From: Nocardioides sp. NBC_00368
GTDB taxonomy: Bacteria > Actinomycetota > Actinomycetes > Propionibacteriales > Nocardioidaceae
Assembly: GCF_036090055.1 (NCBI RefSeq)
Contig: NZ_CP107970.1
Location: forward strand, 2,501-66,500
Direction of reading: 5' to 3'
Length of the DNA: 64,000 bases
This document shows, piece after piece, positions 36,544 through 45,269 of this stretch. Every line of letters begins with the position of its first letter. Within the stretch, counting starts at the first letter, position 1. Made by a program: the position numbers and the translations under genes. The notes below the pieces were generated by a model. It did no database searches. It saw only the letters and a list, made by a program, of their open reading frames with translations, and had not been told where the DNA came from.

Positions 36544-38232
36544 GTGAGCGACGTTAGACTCCCAACGGTGTTCTCGACTACGGCTGCCAAGGCACGCACC
36601 GCCGGATCCGCGGCGAAGATCCTGGCTGGTTCCGGCATCGTCCGGCCGGTCAGCCCCCTCGGGCTCGCACGGACCGGTCTGGCGCTCGCGCGCTGGGGCA
36701 CCGGCCCGGCCGGAGGCTTCATCGGCCTCGCCCACCGCTATCCGCGTCGCACCGCGGTCATCGACGAGCTCGGGTCGCTGACGTACGCCGACCTCGACCG
36801 CCGCTCCAACGCGATCGCCCGGGCCCTGGCGGCCCGGGGGATCGGCGAGGGCGACGGGGTCGCGATCATGTGCCGCAACCACCGCGGGTTCGTCGACGCC
36901 ACCTTGGCGGTCGCGAAGCTGGGCGCCGATGTTCTCTACCTCAACACCGCCTTCGCCGGTCCGCAGCTCGTCGGGGTGCTGGAGCGGGACAAGCCCGCTC
37001 TGATCATCCACGACGAGGAGTTCACCGGGATGCTGTCCGCGGCGGGCTCGGCCGAGCGCCTGGTCGCGTGGGTCGACTCCGACGATCCTGGTGAGACCCT
37101 CGAGTCGCTGGTCGCCGGCGATGCGCGGCCGGTGCCGCCGCCGAAGCGGCACGGCCGGATCGTGATCCTGACCTCCGGCACGACGGGGGCGCCCAAGTCG
37201 GCGCCGCGTCCGGAGGCCGGGTTCGACGCCGCGGTCGCGCTGATGTCGCGGATGCCGATGAGGGACGGCTGGCGCTGCTTCATCGCCGCGCCGCTCTTCC
37301 ACACCTGGGGGCTCGCCCACCTGCTCTTCGCCGAGCTGCTCGGCACCACCATGATCCTGCGTCGCCGGTTCGACCCGGAGGACGCGCTCGCGACCCTCGC
37401 GGAGACCCGGGCCGACTCGTTCGTGGTCATCCCGGTGATGATGCAGCGGATCCTGTCGCTGCCGGAGGAGACGCTGGCTGCGTACGACCTGGAGGGGATC
37501 GGCTCCCGGCTGAAGGCTGTCGCGTCCTCCGGCTCGGCGCTGCCCGGCGACCTGGCGCTGGAGTGGATGGACCGGTTCGGCGACAGCCTGTACAACGTCT
37601 ACGGATCGACCGAGGTCTCCTACGCCTCGATCGCCGACCCCGTCGACCTGCGCGAGGCCCCGACCTCGGCCGGGAAGGTGCCCTGGGGCACCCGGATGAA
37701 GGTCCTCGACGCCGACGGCGTCCCCGTACCCGACGGTGAGGCCGGCCGGATCTTCGTCGGCAACGGACTCCTCTTCGAGGGCTATACCAGCGGCGGTGGC
37801 AAGGAGGTCGTCGACGGCCTGATGTCGACCGGCGACGTCGGACGGTTCGGTCCCGACGGCCGGCTCTACATCGAGGGCCGCGACGACGACATGATCGTCT
37901 CCGGCGGCGAGAACGTCTTCCCGCAGGAGGTCGAGGACTGTCTGATGCGCCACCCGCTCGTCACCGACGCGGCCTGCGTCGGCGTCGACGACGCCGACTT
38001 CGGCAAGCGCCTGCGCGGGTTCGTCGTGGTGGTTCCCGGGGCCGAGGACGACGTCGATGCGGTCTTGAAGGACTGGGTCAAGGAGAATCTGGCTCGCTTC
38101 AAGGTGCCGCGGGAGATCGTCGTGACCGACGCTCTGCCACGCAATGCGACGGGCAAGGTGCTCCGGCGCGAGCTGGCGACCTGGGACACCGAGGCAGCAG
38201 GATCGAACGGCGAGAGGGCGGCAGGGCAGTGA
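36544..38232 (+). CDS. fatty-acyl-CoA/AMP ligase (FadD type)
   Basis: A 562-residue ANL-superfamily adenylating enzyme. The P-loop ILTSGTTGAPKSAPR, the YGSTEVS motif, STGDVGRFGPDGRLYIEGR (hinge and Asp) and the catalytic Lys in RNATGKVLRREL are all present. It activates a carboxylic acid to acyl-AMP then acyl-CoA; similarity is to the FadD12/FadD2 group. GTG start 36544. It overlaps ahpE by 4 bp, so the two are co-expressed. Confidence 0.9.
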   Translation: MSDVRLPTVFSTTAAKARTAGSAAKILAGSGIVRPVSPLGLARTGLALARWGTGPAGGFIGLAHRYPRRTAVIDELGSLTYADLDRRSNAIARALAARGIGEGDGVAIMCRNHRGFVDATLAVAKLGADVLYLNTAFAGPQLVGVLERDKPALIIHDEEFTGMLSAAGSAERLVAWVDSDDPGETLESLVAGDARPVPPPKRHGRIVILTSGTTGAPKSAPRPEAGFDAAVALMSRMPMRDGWRCFIAAPLFHTWGLAHLLFAELLGTTMILRRRFDPEDALATLAETRADSFVVIPVMMQRILSLPEETLAAYDLEGIGSRLKAVASSGSALPGDLALEWMDRFGDSLYNVYGSTEVSYASIADPVDLREAPTSAGKVPWGTRMKVLDADGVPVPDGEAGRIFVGNGLLFEGYTSGGGKEVVDGLMSTGDVGRFGPDGRLYIEGRDDDMIVSGGENVFPQEVEDCLMRHPLVTDAACVGVDDADFGKRLRGFVVVVPGAEDDVDAVLKDWVKENLARFKVPREIVVTDALPRNATGKVLRRELATWDTEAAGSNGERAAGQ

Positions 38233-38693
38233 GTGGACTTCAGATCGGCGACCCAGCTCCGGACTTCACCCTCCGTGACCAGTTCGGGGCCGACGTCACG
38301 CTCACGGACTTCCACGGCAAGAAGGCGGTCGCGATCTTCTTCTTCCCGTTCGCCTTCTCCGGCGTCTGCACCGGTGAGATGAGCGGACTGCGCGACCGGC
38401 TCGACGAGTTCGTCACCTTCGACACCGAGGTCCTGGCGATCTCGTGCGACCCGGTCTACGCGATCCGGCAGTTCGCCGACACCGACCGGCTCAACTTCCC
38501 GGTGCTCTCCGATTTCTGGCCCCACGGTGAGGTCGCCAAGGCCTACGGCGTCTTCAACGAGCGCACCGGTGCCCCGCTCCGGTCCTCCTACATCATCGAC
38601 AAGTCGGGCGTCGTGCGGTGGGCCGTGCACAACGACAACGCCGACGGCCGCGACCTCGAGGAGCACCTCCGGCAGCTCCACGCGGCCGCCTGA
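38229..38693 (+). CDS. ahpE: AhpE-type peroxiredoxin
   Basis: A 154-residue one-Cys-type peroxiredoxin, the usual AhpE length. Peroxidatic Cys47 lies in FAFSGVCTGEM; another Cys occurs in ISCDPV. It reduces organic peroxides and peroxynitrite in the cytosol, with electrons from mycothiol/mycoredoxin in actinobacteria. It neighbours DUF3052, as in mycobacteria. Start GTG overlaps the ligase stop; a 13-bp terminator hairpin follows. Confidence 0.93.
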   Translation: MSGLQIGDPAPDFTLRDQFGADVTLTDFHGKKAVAIFFFPFAFSGVCTGEMSGLRDRLDEFVTFDTEVLAISCDPVYAIRQFADTDRLNFPVLSDFWPHGEVAKAYGVFNERTGAPLRSSYIIDKSGVVRWAVHNDNADGRDLEEHLRQLHAAA

Positions 38694-38780
38694 GCAGGTA
38701 GTTTACGGGTCATCCAAGTTCCGTTAACAGGGTGGTTACATCGCTTTTCCTATGCCCTGGGCGGGATCTAATCTTGAGGT

Positions 38781-38818
38781 GTTGAGCCGCTGATGACCCG
38801 AGACGTCAGCGGCTCAAC
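38781..38818 (+). terminator. hairpin terminator after ahpE
   Basis: A perfect 13-bp stem (gttgagccgctga 38781-38793 with 38806-38818) and a 12-nt loop, followed by ttcc. The 87 nt between the ahpE stop and this stem show nothing else clear. Confidence 0.65.
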
Positions 38819-38890
38819 TTCCATTTCAGGGTTGGTACGTCGGCCCGGTTCGCCGGGCCCGCCCCTGATCGCGTACTCTTGGGGCGCTTC

Positions 38891-38966
38891 GGACGCATAG
38901 CTCAGTTGGTAGAGCGCCTCCCTTACAAGGAGGATGTCAGGGGTTCGAGTCCCTTTGCGTCCACCA
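38891..38966 (+). tRNA. tRNA-Val (anticodon TAC)
   Basis: A complete cloverleaf. Acceptor arms ggacgca/tgcgtcc pair fully; the D arm is gctcagttggtagagc, the anticodon stem cctcc/ggagg with loop cttacaa (anticodon TAC), and the T arm ggggttcgagtcccc-like. CCA is encoded. No truncated copy or integrase lies next to it. Confidence 0.97.
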
Positions 38967-38971
38967 CAGGA

Positions 38972-39424
38972 TCAGTCCTCCACGGCGATGTCGGCGACGG
39001 TGAGCCGGAAGACGGGATGGCGGTGTGCGTCGGCTGCGATGTCCTCGTCGGGGGAGTCCGCGGTCACGGCGAAGTAGGGCCGGGTCACCGGTACCTCGCG
39101 CAGATACTGGCGCAGCACGGGAACGCTGGCCGACGGGTCCAGCTCGGTCACGTACAGCGTTTCAGATCGGCCGCCCCGGCTGAGTGTGACCCGGCCGGCG
39201 GCGCGGGCGTTGCGCACCCAGTTGGTGACGCCGTAGCCGGCGACCAGCCAGCGCTCGCCGTCCCGGGCCATGACGTCGACGGGCGTGGAGTGGGGTGTGC
39301 CCGTGCGGCGGCCTGGGACGGTGAGGATGTGCCGGTACGACTTGCCCAGCCCCAGCCGGGTCATCGCCGCGAACGCGTGGTTGACCCAGCGTGTGACGGC
39401 GTTGACGCGATAGGTCCTGGCCAT
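38972..39424 (-). CDS. deazaflavin (F420)-dependent nitroreductase-family protein
   Basis: A 150-residue split-barrel protein of the DUF385/Ddn-like family. The typical block TVPGRRTGTPHSTPVDVMAR is followed by WLVAGYGVTNWVRNARAAG. These small enzymes use reduced F420 to reduce quinones or nitro compounds; the substrate here is unknown. ATG at 39424 (MARTYRV) has a strong aaggag; the start at 39484 is not family-like. It converges on the tRNA gene with only a few bases between. Confidence 0.87.
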   Translation of the reverse strand: MARTYRVNAVTRWVNHAFAAMTRLGLGKSYRHILTVPGRRTGTPHSTPVDVMARDGERWLVAGYGVTNWVRNARAAGRVTLSRGGRSETLYVTELDPSASVPVLRQYLREVPVTRPYFAVTADSPDEDIAADAHRHPVFRLTVADIAVED

Positions 39425-39522
39425 CGGCTTCTCCTTGGGTGCGTGGTCCGACGAATGGTGGCCTGGCGCGAGCGACAGGCGCACCGCGCTGGTCCACGAT
39501 ACGGCGACAACCGTCTCGCTGG

Positions 39523-40746
39523 TCAGCGCGGAGCTGCGTACGTCTTCGGTGGTGTCTGCGCACTGACCTCGCCGGAGGAGCGGGGCAGGAGCGTGCGGGC
39601 GGCGGCGAAGGCGATCAGGACGATCGCGATGACCATGGTCGCGGTGCCGGTCCAGCCGGCGGCGAAGGCGAGGCCGCCGAGCCAGCCGAAGAGGCTGGAG
39701 CCGGCGTAGTAGAAGAGCGTGTAGAGCGAGGTGGCCTGCGCGACGCCGCTGGTCGCCATCGGTCCCACCCAGCCCGAAGCGATCGAGTGCGCGGCGAAGT
39801 AGGCGGTGGCGAACAGCAGCAGCCCGATCAGGACCGAGGTCAGCCGGTCGGGGATCGTCAGCGCGGCGCCGGCGACCATGGTCAGGGATGAGGCCAGGAG
39901 TACGCGCCGGCGGCCGAAGCGCCCGGCGAGCGTGGCCGCCAGCCGGGCCGACACCGCCCCGGAGAGCCCGGCGAGAAAGATCACCGCGGTCAGCGACGGA
40001 GGCAGGTCGAACGGCTCCAGCTCGAGCCGGTAGCCGAGGTAGTTGAAGACCGCCACCTGGGCGCCCATGAGGAGGAACCCCTGCGCATAGAGCGCCAGTT
40101 GGCCTGGGTTGGTGAGGTTGGCGACCATGCCCGGCCAGACACCGGTCGGCCGCGACCGCGCCGTCGCCGCGCGGCGACGCTCACGCGGGAGGGCGATGAC
40201 CGCCACGGCGGCGCCGAGAGCGCTGACGACTCCGGCCACCAGGGCCGCCACGCGCCAGTCGCTCACGTCGGCGACCGGCGCCGCGATGAGCCGTCCGGTC
40301 ACACCCCCGAGAACCGTTCCGGAGATGTACGTCGCCCCCGCAGCAAGGGCGCGGCGTCGGCTCACCCGCTCGTCGAGGTAGGCCATGGCGAGCGCCGGGG
40401 TGCCGCCCAGGGCGATGCCCTGTCCGACGCGCAGGAGGACGAGCACGGGAAACGACGTCACGAACGGCAGCACCAGCCCGATGGCCGCCGCGGCGACGAT
40501 GGCGATCGTCATCGCCCTGGCCCGGCCGATCCTGTCGGCGATCCACGACCAGCCGAGCGCGGCGACGGCGAGCCCGATCGTCGCCCCGGAGATCGTCAGA
40601 GCGGCCTGGGAGGCGTCGACCTCGAAGTCGCGGCTGAGCGCCGGGATCAGCGCCTGGGGGTAGTAGAGCTGCACGAACGTCGTCATCCCGATCGCGACGA
40701 GGGCGATCAGCACGCGTCGATGTCCCGCTTCGGCCGGTTCGCTCAC
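39523..40746 (-). CDS. MFS transporter, YnfM-like
   Basis: A 407-residue, 12-segment MFS protein. Marks are FVQLYYPQALIPALSRDF, GWSWIADRIGRARAM (motif A region) and RVGQGIALGGTPALAMAYL. E. coli YnfM is a homologue in type and is also divergent from a LysR gene (ynfL), as here. Substrate unknown; an arabinose/drug efflux label is often given but is not supported. GTG at 40746 gives a plausible short cytoplasmic N-terminus. Confidence 0.85.
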   Translation of the reverse strand: MSEPAEAGHRRVLIALVAIGMTTFVQLYYPQALIPALSRDFEVDASQAALTISGATIGLAVAALGWSWIADRIGRARAMTIAIVAAAAIGLVLPFVTSFPVLVLLRVGQGIALGGTPALAMAYLDERVSRRRALAAGATYISGTVLGGVTGRLIAAPVADVSDWRVAALVAGVVSALGAAVAVIALPRERRRAATARSRPTGVWPGMVANLTNPGQLALYAQGFLLMGAQVAVFNYLGYRLELEPFDLPPSLTAVIFLAGLSGAVSARLAATLAGRFGRRRVLLASSLTMVAGAALTIPDRLTSVLIGLLLFATAYFAAHSIASGWVGPMATSGVAQATSLYTLFYYAGSSLFGWLGGLAFAAGWTGTATMVIAIVLIAFAAARTLLPRSSGEVSAQTPPKTYAAPR

Positions 40747-40779
40747 CCTTGGCACGCTAGGCGGCTCGAAACCATGCGT

Positions 40780-40791
40780 CCAATGCATTGG
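40780..40791. promoter_or_regulatory. palindrome in the MFS/LysR divergent promoter
   Basis: The perfect 12-bp palindrome ccaatgcattgg lies centrally in the 75-nt region between the divergent starts. Its position and symmetry suit a LysR-type operator controlling both genes. Confidence 0.5.
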
Positions 40792-40821
40792 TGGCACTGT
40801 AAGAATGCGTTGCCGCATATA

Positions 40822-41754
40822 GTGTCGAAGGTGGATGCCGCTGCCCGAAATGTCCTGCCGATGCTCCCGGCCCTCGCTGCGCTCGCCGAGACCGGCCAGA
40901 CGCTCGCCGCGGCCGACCTGCTGCAGATGCCGCAGCCGACGGTGAGCCGCATGCTCGCCCGGCTCGGCAGAGAGCTTGGCGTGGACGTGGTCGAGCGGCA
41001 CGGACGAGGTCTGCGGCTGACCCGCGCCGGCGAGGCGCTCGCACCCCATGCCGCGGCCGCGGTCGCGGCGGCCACGGCAGGCATCGAGGCGGTGCAGGCT
41101 CAGGAGTCCGGCGCCCGCGGACGGATCGCCCTCGCCTTCCAGAGCACGCTCGGCGAGCGGGTCGTGCCGGCGCTGGTCAAGGCGTTCCTCCAGGAGCATC
41201 CGGGGGCGTCCGTCGACCTGATCCAGACCTCGCGTCCGCGGTGCCTGGCGGCCCTCGCCGACGGCTCCGCCGAGGTCGCCCTTATCTCGCCGCTCGAGGA
41301 TGGCGCCGGCCTGCGCCACTGGCGGCTGCACACCGAGCCGCTCGTCCTGGTCGTGCCGCCCGGGCACCGCTTGTCGACACGTGCCCGGGTGAGCTTCGAG
41401 GACGCCGCCGAGGAGACGTTCATCTGCATGAAGCGCGGTTACGGGATGCGTACGCTGCTCGAGGAGCTCGCCCGGGCCAGCGGCGTCACGCCCACGATCG
41501 GCTTCGAGGGCGACGACCTCGCCACCCTCCGAGGCCTGGTCTCGGCAGGCCTCGGTGTCAGCCTGGCTCCCCGCGACCCCCACGGGGCTGCGGGCTGTGT
41601 CGAGGTGCCGTTGACCAACCCGGAGGCGGTGCGGCACATCGGCGCCTGCTGGCTCGACCGCAAGCCGTCGACGCTGGCCGCTGCCTTCCAGGACCTGCTG
41701 CGGCGGCGCGGCCGACGGCTGACCGAGATCGGCCTACGCCCACCGGTCGCGTGA
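40822..41754 (+). CDS. LysR-family regulator (YnfL-like)
   Basis: About 310 residues. N-terminal winged HTH (ALAETGQTLAAADLLQMPQP, then TVSRMLARLGRELGVDVVER) and a C-terminal effector-binding domain (RIALAFQSTLGERVVPAL, LEDGAGLRHWRLHTEPLVLV). It most likely controls the divergent MFS gene. Start uncertain: GTG 40822 or GTG 40831; in-frame ATGs further up would cover the palindrome. Confidence 0.87.
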   Translation: MSKVDAAARNVLPMLPALAALAETGQTLAAADLLQMPQPTVSRMLARLGRELGVDVVERHGRGLRLTRAGEALAPHAAAAVAAATAGIEAVQAQESGARGRIALAFQSTLGERVVPALVKAFLQEHPGASVDLIQTSRPRCLAALADGSAEVALISPLEDGAGLRHWRLHTEPLVLVVPPGHRLSTRARVSFEDAAEETFICMKRGYGMRTLLEELARASGVTPTIGFEGDDLATLRGLVSAGLGVSLAPRDPHGAAGCVEVPLTNPEAVRHIGACWLDRKPSTLAAAFQDLLRRRGRRLTEIGLRPPVA

Positions 41755-41766
41755 TCCGGCGATGCC

Positions 41767-42684
41767 TCAGGAGTAGGTCGACGAGGTCTCGACGAGCACG
41801 TCGTGCAGGGCGAGCTCGGCAGCGCTGCGGACGCGACCGGTGCGGTGCGCGACGAGGATGCGCCTCGGGGGAGCGGTGTCGCCCAGGGAGATGACGCGTA
41901 CGTCGGGATGCTGGTTGACGGTTGCCGTCCTGGGGGCCAGTGCGATCCCGAGACCGACGCTGACCATGGCCTGGGCCTCCTGGTAGTCGTTGGCCTGGAA
42001 CGCGATGGTCGGGTTGAAGCCGGCGGCGACGGCGCTGCGCTGCAGGACCTCGACGACCGGGTGTCCTCCCGCACGGATGATCCAGGGCTCCTCGGCGAGG
42101 TCGGCCATCCGGACCGTACGCCGCCGGGCCAGGCGATGGGTGGCGCCGACGAGCAGCACGGTGGGGTCGGTGAAGAGCTCGGTGAGCACCAGTTCGTCGT
42201 TGTCGACCCGCTCCCACGCGTAGTCCCACAGGAGGGACATGGCGACCTTGCCCTCCTCCAGCATGCGCACGAGGTCGTCCTCGCGGCCGCTGTGGATGGT
42301 CAGCGCGATGTTGGGGTAGAGCTCCTTGTAGCGCCGGACCGCCAGCGGTAGGAAGGAGCTGCCGATAGTGGGGAAGGTGCCCAGGGTGACGCTGCCGCGA
42401 CGTACCCCTGCGATGTCGGCGAGGTCTGACTCGGCGGCCGCGAGCTGGCGCAGGACCTTGCGCGCGTGGGTGGCGAGCACCAGGCCCGCGTCGGTGGGGG
42501 TCATGCCCCGGGCGTGGCGGTCGAGGAGCGGCTGCCCGGCCTCGCGCTCTAGCCGCAGGAGCTGCTGCGAGATCGCGGACGGTGTGTAGCCCAGCGCAGC
42601 GGCGGCGCTGGTCACCGATCCTTCCTCCACGATCGCCAACAGGATCTGCAGCCGTTTGATGTCGAGCACGCCCCCAGTCTGCAT
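41767..42684 (-). CDS. LysR-family regulator of the tct/prpF operon
   Basis: A 305-residue LysR protein. HTH is LAIVEEGSVTSAAAALGYTP, then SAISQQLLRLEREAGQPLLD; the effector domain begins VRRGSVTLGTFPTIGSSFLP. Divergent from the prpF-tct operon, so a tricarboxylate or dicarboxylate inducer is likely. An 18-bp perfect palindrome lies 8 nt upstream of its start, suggesting autoregulation. Confidence 0.9.
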   Translation of the reverse strand: MQTGGVLDIKRLQILLAIVEEGSVTSAAAALGYTPSAISQQLLRLEREAGQPLLDRHARGMTPTDAGLVLATHARKVLRQLAAAESDLADIAGVRRGSVTLGTFPTIGSSFLPLAVRRYKELYPNIALTIHSGREDDLVRMLEEGKVAMSLLWDYAWERVDNDELVLTELFTDPTVLLVGATHRLARRRTVRMADLAEEPWIIRAGGHPVVEVLQRSAVAAGFNPTIAFQANDYQEAQAMVSVGLGIALAPRTATVNQHPDVRVISLGDTAPPRRILVAHRTGRVRSAAELALHDVLVETSSTYS

Positions 42685-42692
42685 GAAGTTCT

Positions 42693-42710
42693 TCTACATG
42701 GCCATGTAGA
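42693..42710. promoter_or_regulatory. 18-bp palindrome next to the lysR start
   Basis: tctacatggccatgtaga is a perfect palindrome in the 207-nt lysR/prpF divergent region. Related ctaca half-sites recur near 42793-42830 (ctacacgatcatg, gtgctacaag), so several subunits could bind across the promoter. Confidence 0.6.
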
Positions 42711-42891
42711 GGCGTGCAGCGCTGCTTCAGCCGCGATGACACTCGGCAGGGAGCGGAGGCCGCCAGGAGGCGTCGGCTGAGCATGCAGTTTTGCTACACG
42801 ATCATGTTCGAAGTCGTGATTGTGCTACAAGTCACCTCGCTCCAGTCTGTGTGGGTCCGGAGAGCCCGGACGACTCGGCTCAGGAGGCAAT

Positions 42892-44001
42892 ATGCGCGAG
42901 ATCGCCGCGACATGGATGCGGGGTGGCACCAGCAAGTGCTGGGTCTTCCGTCGCGACGACCTGCAGGTCCCGGATCTGTCCGTCGACGAGGTGCTGCTGC
43001 GGATCTACGGCAGCCCCGACCACCGCCAGGTCGACGGCGTCGGTGGTGGCACGTCCACCACGAGCAAGGCGGTCATCCTGGCGCCCTCGGCGACGTCCGG
43101 CGTGGACGTGGAGTACACGTTCGCCCAGGTCGGCATCGAGGAGGCCAAGGTCGACTGGGGGAGCAACTGCGGCAACTGCTCCGCGGTGGTCGCGTCGTTC
43201 GCGATCAGGGAGGGATGGGTGCGGCCCGGGGCATCCGAGACGGCGGTTCGGGTCCTCAACACCAACACCGACCAGCTCATCGTGCAGCGCGTGCCCACCC
43301 CCGGCGGCGTGCTCGACGAAGACGCGTCCGAGAGCATTCCCGGCGTCCCCTTCCTCGGCGCACCGGTGCAAATGGGGTTCGTCGACCCGGCCGGCCGCAG
43401 CACCGGGCGTCTCTTCCCCACGGGGAACCAGCGTGACGTCCTGTCCGAGGCCGTGGGCCGCGTGGTCGTCACGCTCGTCGACGCCGGCGCCCCGGTCGTC
43501 GCCGCCCACGCCGCCGACTTCGGTGTGCGCGGTGACGAGGACATCGCCGAGCTCGACACGGTGCCGGGCCTGCTGGCCCGTCTCGATGCCGTACGTCGGG
43601 AAGCGGGTGTCCTGATGGGACTCGCCCCGACGCCGGAGGCCGTCGCCCGGGCCGTTCCCAAGCTCGCGCTGGTCGCCGCGCCTGATCCGGCGAGCGAGGC
43701 AGGGACCGACCTGACCGTCCGGATGCTGTCGATGGGGCGCTTCCACCCCGCGGTGCCGGTGACCGGGTCGGTCGCCCTGACACTGGCCGCCGACGCCCCC
43801 GGAACGGTGGTGCACGACCTCGTCCCCGAGGGGCGGTCCGCCACCGGCCTGCGGCTCGGTACCCCCGCGGGCCGCGTCAGCACCTTCGCCGAGGAGCACG
43901 ACGGCGTCCCCGTCGTCGGCGTCGTACGAACCTACCGCCGACTCGCCCACGGATCCGTGGTCCTGCCGGACCCGCCGCTGCTGCCGTCCGCATCGGCTTA
44001 A
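42892..44001 (+). CDS. prpF: PrpF-family isomerase/tautomerase
   Basis: A 369-residue PrpF protein (diaminopimelate-epimerase fold, isomerases of unsaturated tri/dicarboxylates such as aconitate or oxalomesaconate). Typical marks are TWMRGGTSKCWVF at the N-terminus, GVGGGTSTTSKAVI and DWGSNCGNCSAVVASFAI. ATG at 42892 has aggaggc 6 nt upstream; the extension from 42820 is not conserved. It leads the tct operon, which suggests that the transporter imports a compound this enzyme isomerises. Confidence 0.9.
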   Translation: MREIAATWMRGGTSKCWVFRRDDLQVPDLSVDEVLLRIYGSPDHRQVDGVGGGTSTTSKAVILAPSATSGVDVEYTFAQVGIEEAKVDWGSNCGNCSAVVASFAIREGWVRPGASETAVRVLNTNTDQLIVQRVPTPGGVLDEDASESIPGVPFLGAPVQMGFVDPAGRSTGRLFPTGNQRDVLSEAVGRVVVTLVDAGAPVVAAHAADFGVRGDEDIAELDTVPGLLARLDAVRREAGVLMGLAPTPEAVARAVPKLALVAAPDPASEAGTDLTVRMLSMGRFHPAVPVTGSVALTLAADAPGTVVHDLVPEGRSATGLRLGTPAGRVSTFAEEHDGVPVVGVVRTYRRLAHGSVVLPDPPLLPSASA

Positions 44002-44059
44002 CCATCTGACCCCTTGACACGGGATGCCCGTGTGAGGCTCGCTTCACCTGGAGGAACTC

Positions 44060-45259
44060 ATGACCCAGCACGTCGAAGAAGAGGACGTGGCCACGACCGC
44101 AGACGAGGATGCCAGCTCCGCGCAGGATCCGCCGGAACGCCCCGCGCCGTCCCCGCGACTCGCCGGCGCCGTCCTCGCAGGCTTCACCGCCTTGGCGGTG
44201 GGCGTCTCCGTCCTGGGCGGCGACTTCTTGAACCCGGCCGCATCCACGGCCGACGGTGACTACTCGGGTGAGACCGTCGAGATGATGATCCCGCTGGCCG
44301 AGGGTGGCGGCACGGACACCTGGGCGCGGTTCGTCGGTGCCGAGCTGACCGAGGCGGTGCCCGGATCACCGGGCCTGGCGCCGGTCAACGACGACGGTGG
44401 CGAGGGCATCCTCGGCACCAACCACTTCATGACCTCGGCGAAGACCGACGGCACCGAGGTGCTGGTCAGCACGGCCTCGACGGTGGTTCCCTACCTCCTC
44501 GACATGCCGGCCGTGCGCTACGACTTCGACAAGCTCCGGCCCATCCTGGCCAACGGCACCGGGGCGGTCGTCTACGCCCGGACCGGCGCCGGCGTACGCG
44601 GGGTGGAGGACCTCGTCGACCGCGACAAGCCCCTCATCTTCGGTGGCATCGCGGCGACCAGCCTCGATCTCACCACGATGCTGGCGTTCGACCTCCTCTC
44701 CGCCGACATCGACGCGACCTTCGGCTTCGAGGGCCGCGGCCCGGTCAACCTCGCGCTGCAGCGCGGTGAAGTCGATATCGACTACCAGACGACCTCCTCG
44801 TACGCGCCTGCTGTCGAGCCGCTGGTGAAGGACGGGACCGCGGTGCCGCTCTTCTCGCTGGGACAGGTGGACGAGGACGGCGAGATCGTGCGCGATCCCA
44901 ACTTCCCCGACCTGCCGACCGTCGTCGAGGTCTACGAGCAGATCCACGGCGAGCAGCCGGACCCGGAGGCGCTGGAGACCTATCGCGCCATCCTGGCGCT
45001 GACCTACACCTACCAGAAGGCGCTCTGGGTGCCCGAGGACACACCGGACGAGGCGGTCGAGCTGCTGCGCTCGACGGCCGACGAGATGGGCGCCGAGCCC
45101 GCCTTCCAGAAGTCCGCGGCCGAGGTGCTCGGTGGTTATCCGCTCGACGCTTCACCCGACCTCGCCGACCGGATCGGCGAGGCGTACCGGGTGGACGAGA
45201 GCGTCCGAGAGGACGTCCTCGAGCTGCTCGAGACCGACTACGACATCACGATCGACTGA
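44060..45259 (+). CDS. tctC: tripartite tricarboxylate transporter substrate-binding protein
   Basis: A 399-residue TctC/Bug-family binding protein. An acidic N-terminal tail of about 33 residues is followed by one membrane segment (LAGAVLAGFTALAVGVSVLG), so it is membrane-anchored rather than a free periplasmic protein or lipoprotein, as suits a Gram-positive. Family features include VEMMIPLAEGGGTDTWARFV and the late YRAILALTYTYQKALWVPED. GGAGGAA precedes the ATG. A 7-bp hairpin (acacggg/cccgtgt, 44017-44033) lies between prpF and this gene. Confidence 0.88.
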   Translation: MTQHVEEEDVATTADEDASSAQDPPERPAPSPRLAGAVLAGFTALAVGVSVLGGDFLNPAASTADGDYSGETVEMMIPLAEGGGTDTWARFVGAELTEAVPGSPGLAPVNDDGGEGILGTNHFMTSAKTDGTEVLVSTASTVVPYLLDMPAVRYDFDKLRPILANGTGAVVYARTGAGVRGVEDLVDRDKPLIFGGIAATSLDLTTMLAFDLLSADIDATFGFEGRGPVNLALQRGEVDIDYQTTSSYAPAVEPLVKDGTAVPLFSLGQVDEDGEIVRDPNFPDLPTVVEVYEQIHGEQPDPEALETYRAILALTYTYQKALWVPEDTPDEAVELLRSTADEMGAEPAFQKSAAEVLGGYPLDASPDLADRIGEAYRVDESVREDVLELLETDYDITID

Positions 45260-45269
45260 GGGCAGACAC

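Noticed and set aside
38891..38966. tRNA-Val as an integration site for the neighbouring accessory genes.
   Set aside because: No partial tRNA 3' copy and no integrase were seen on either side.
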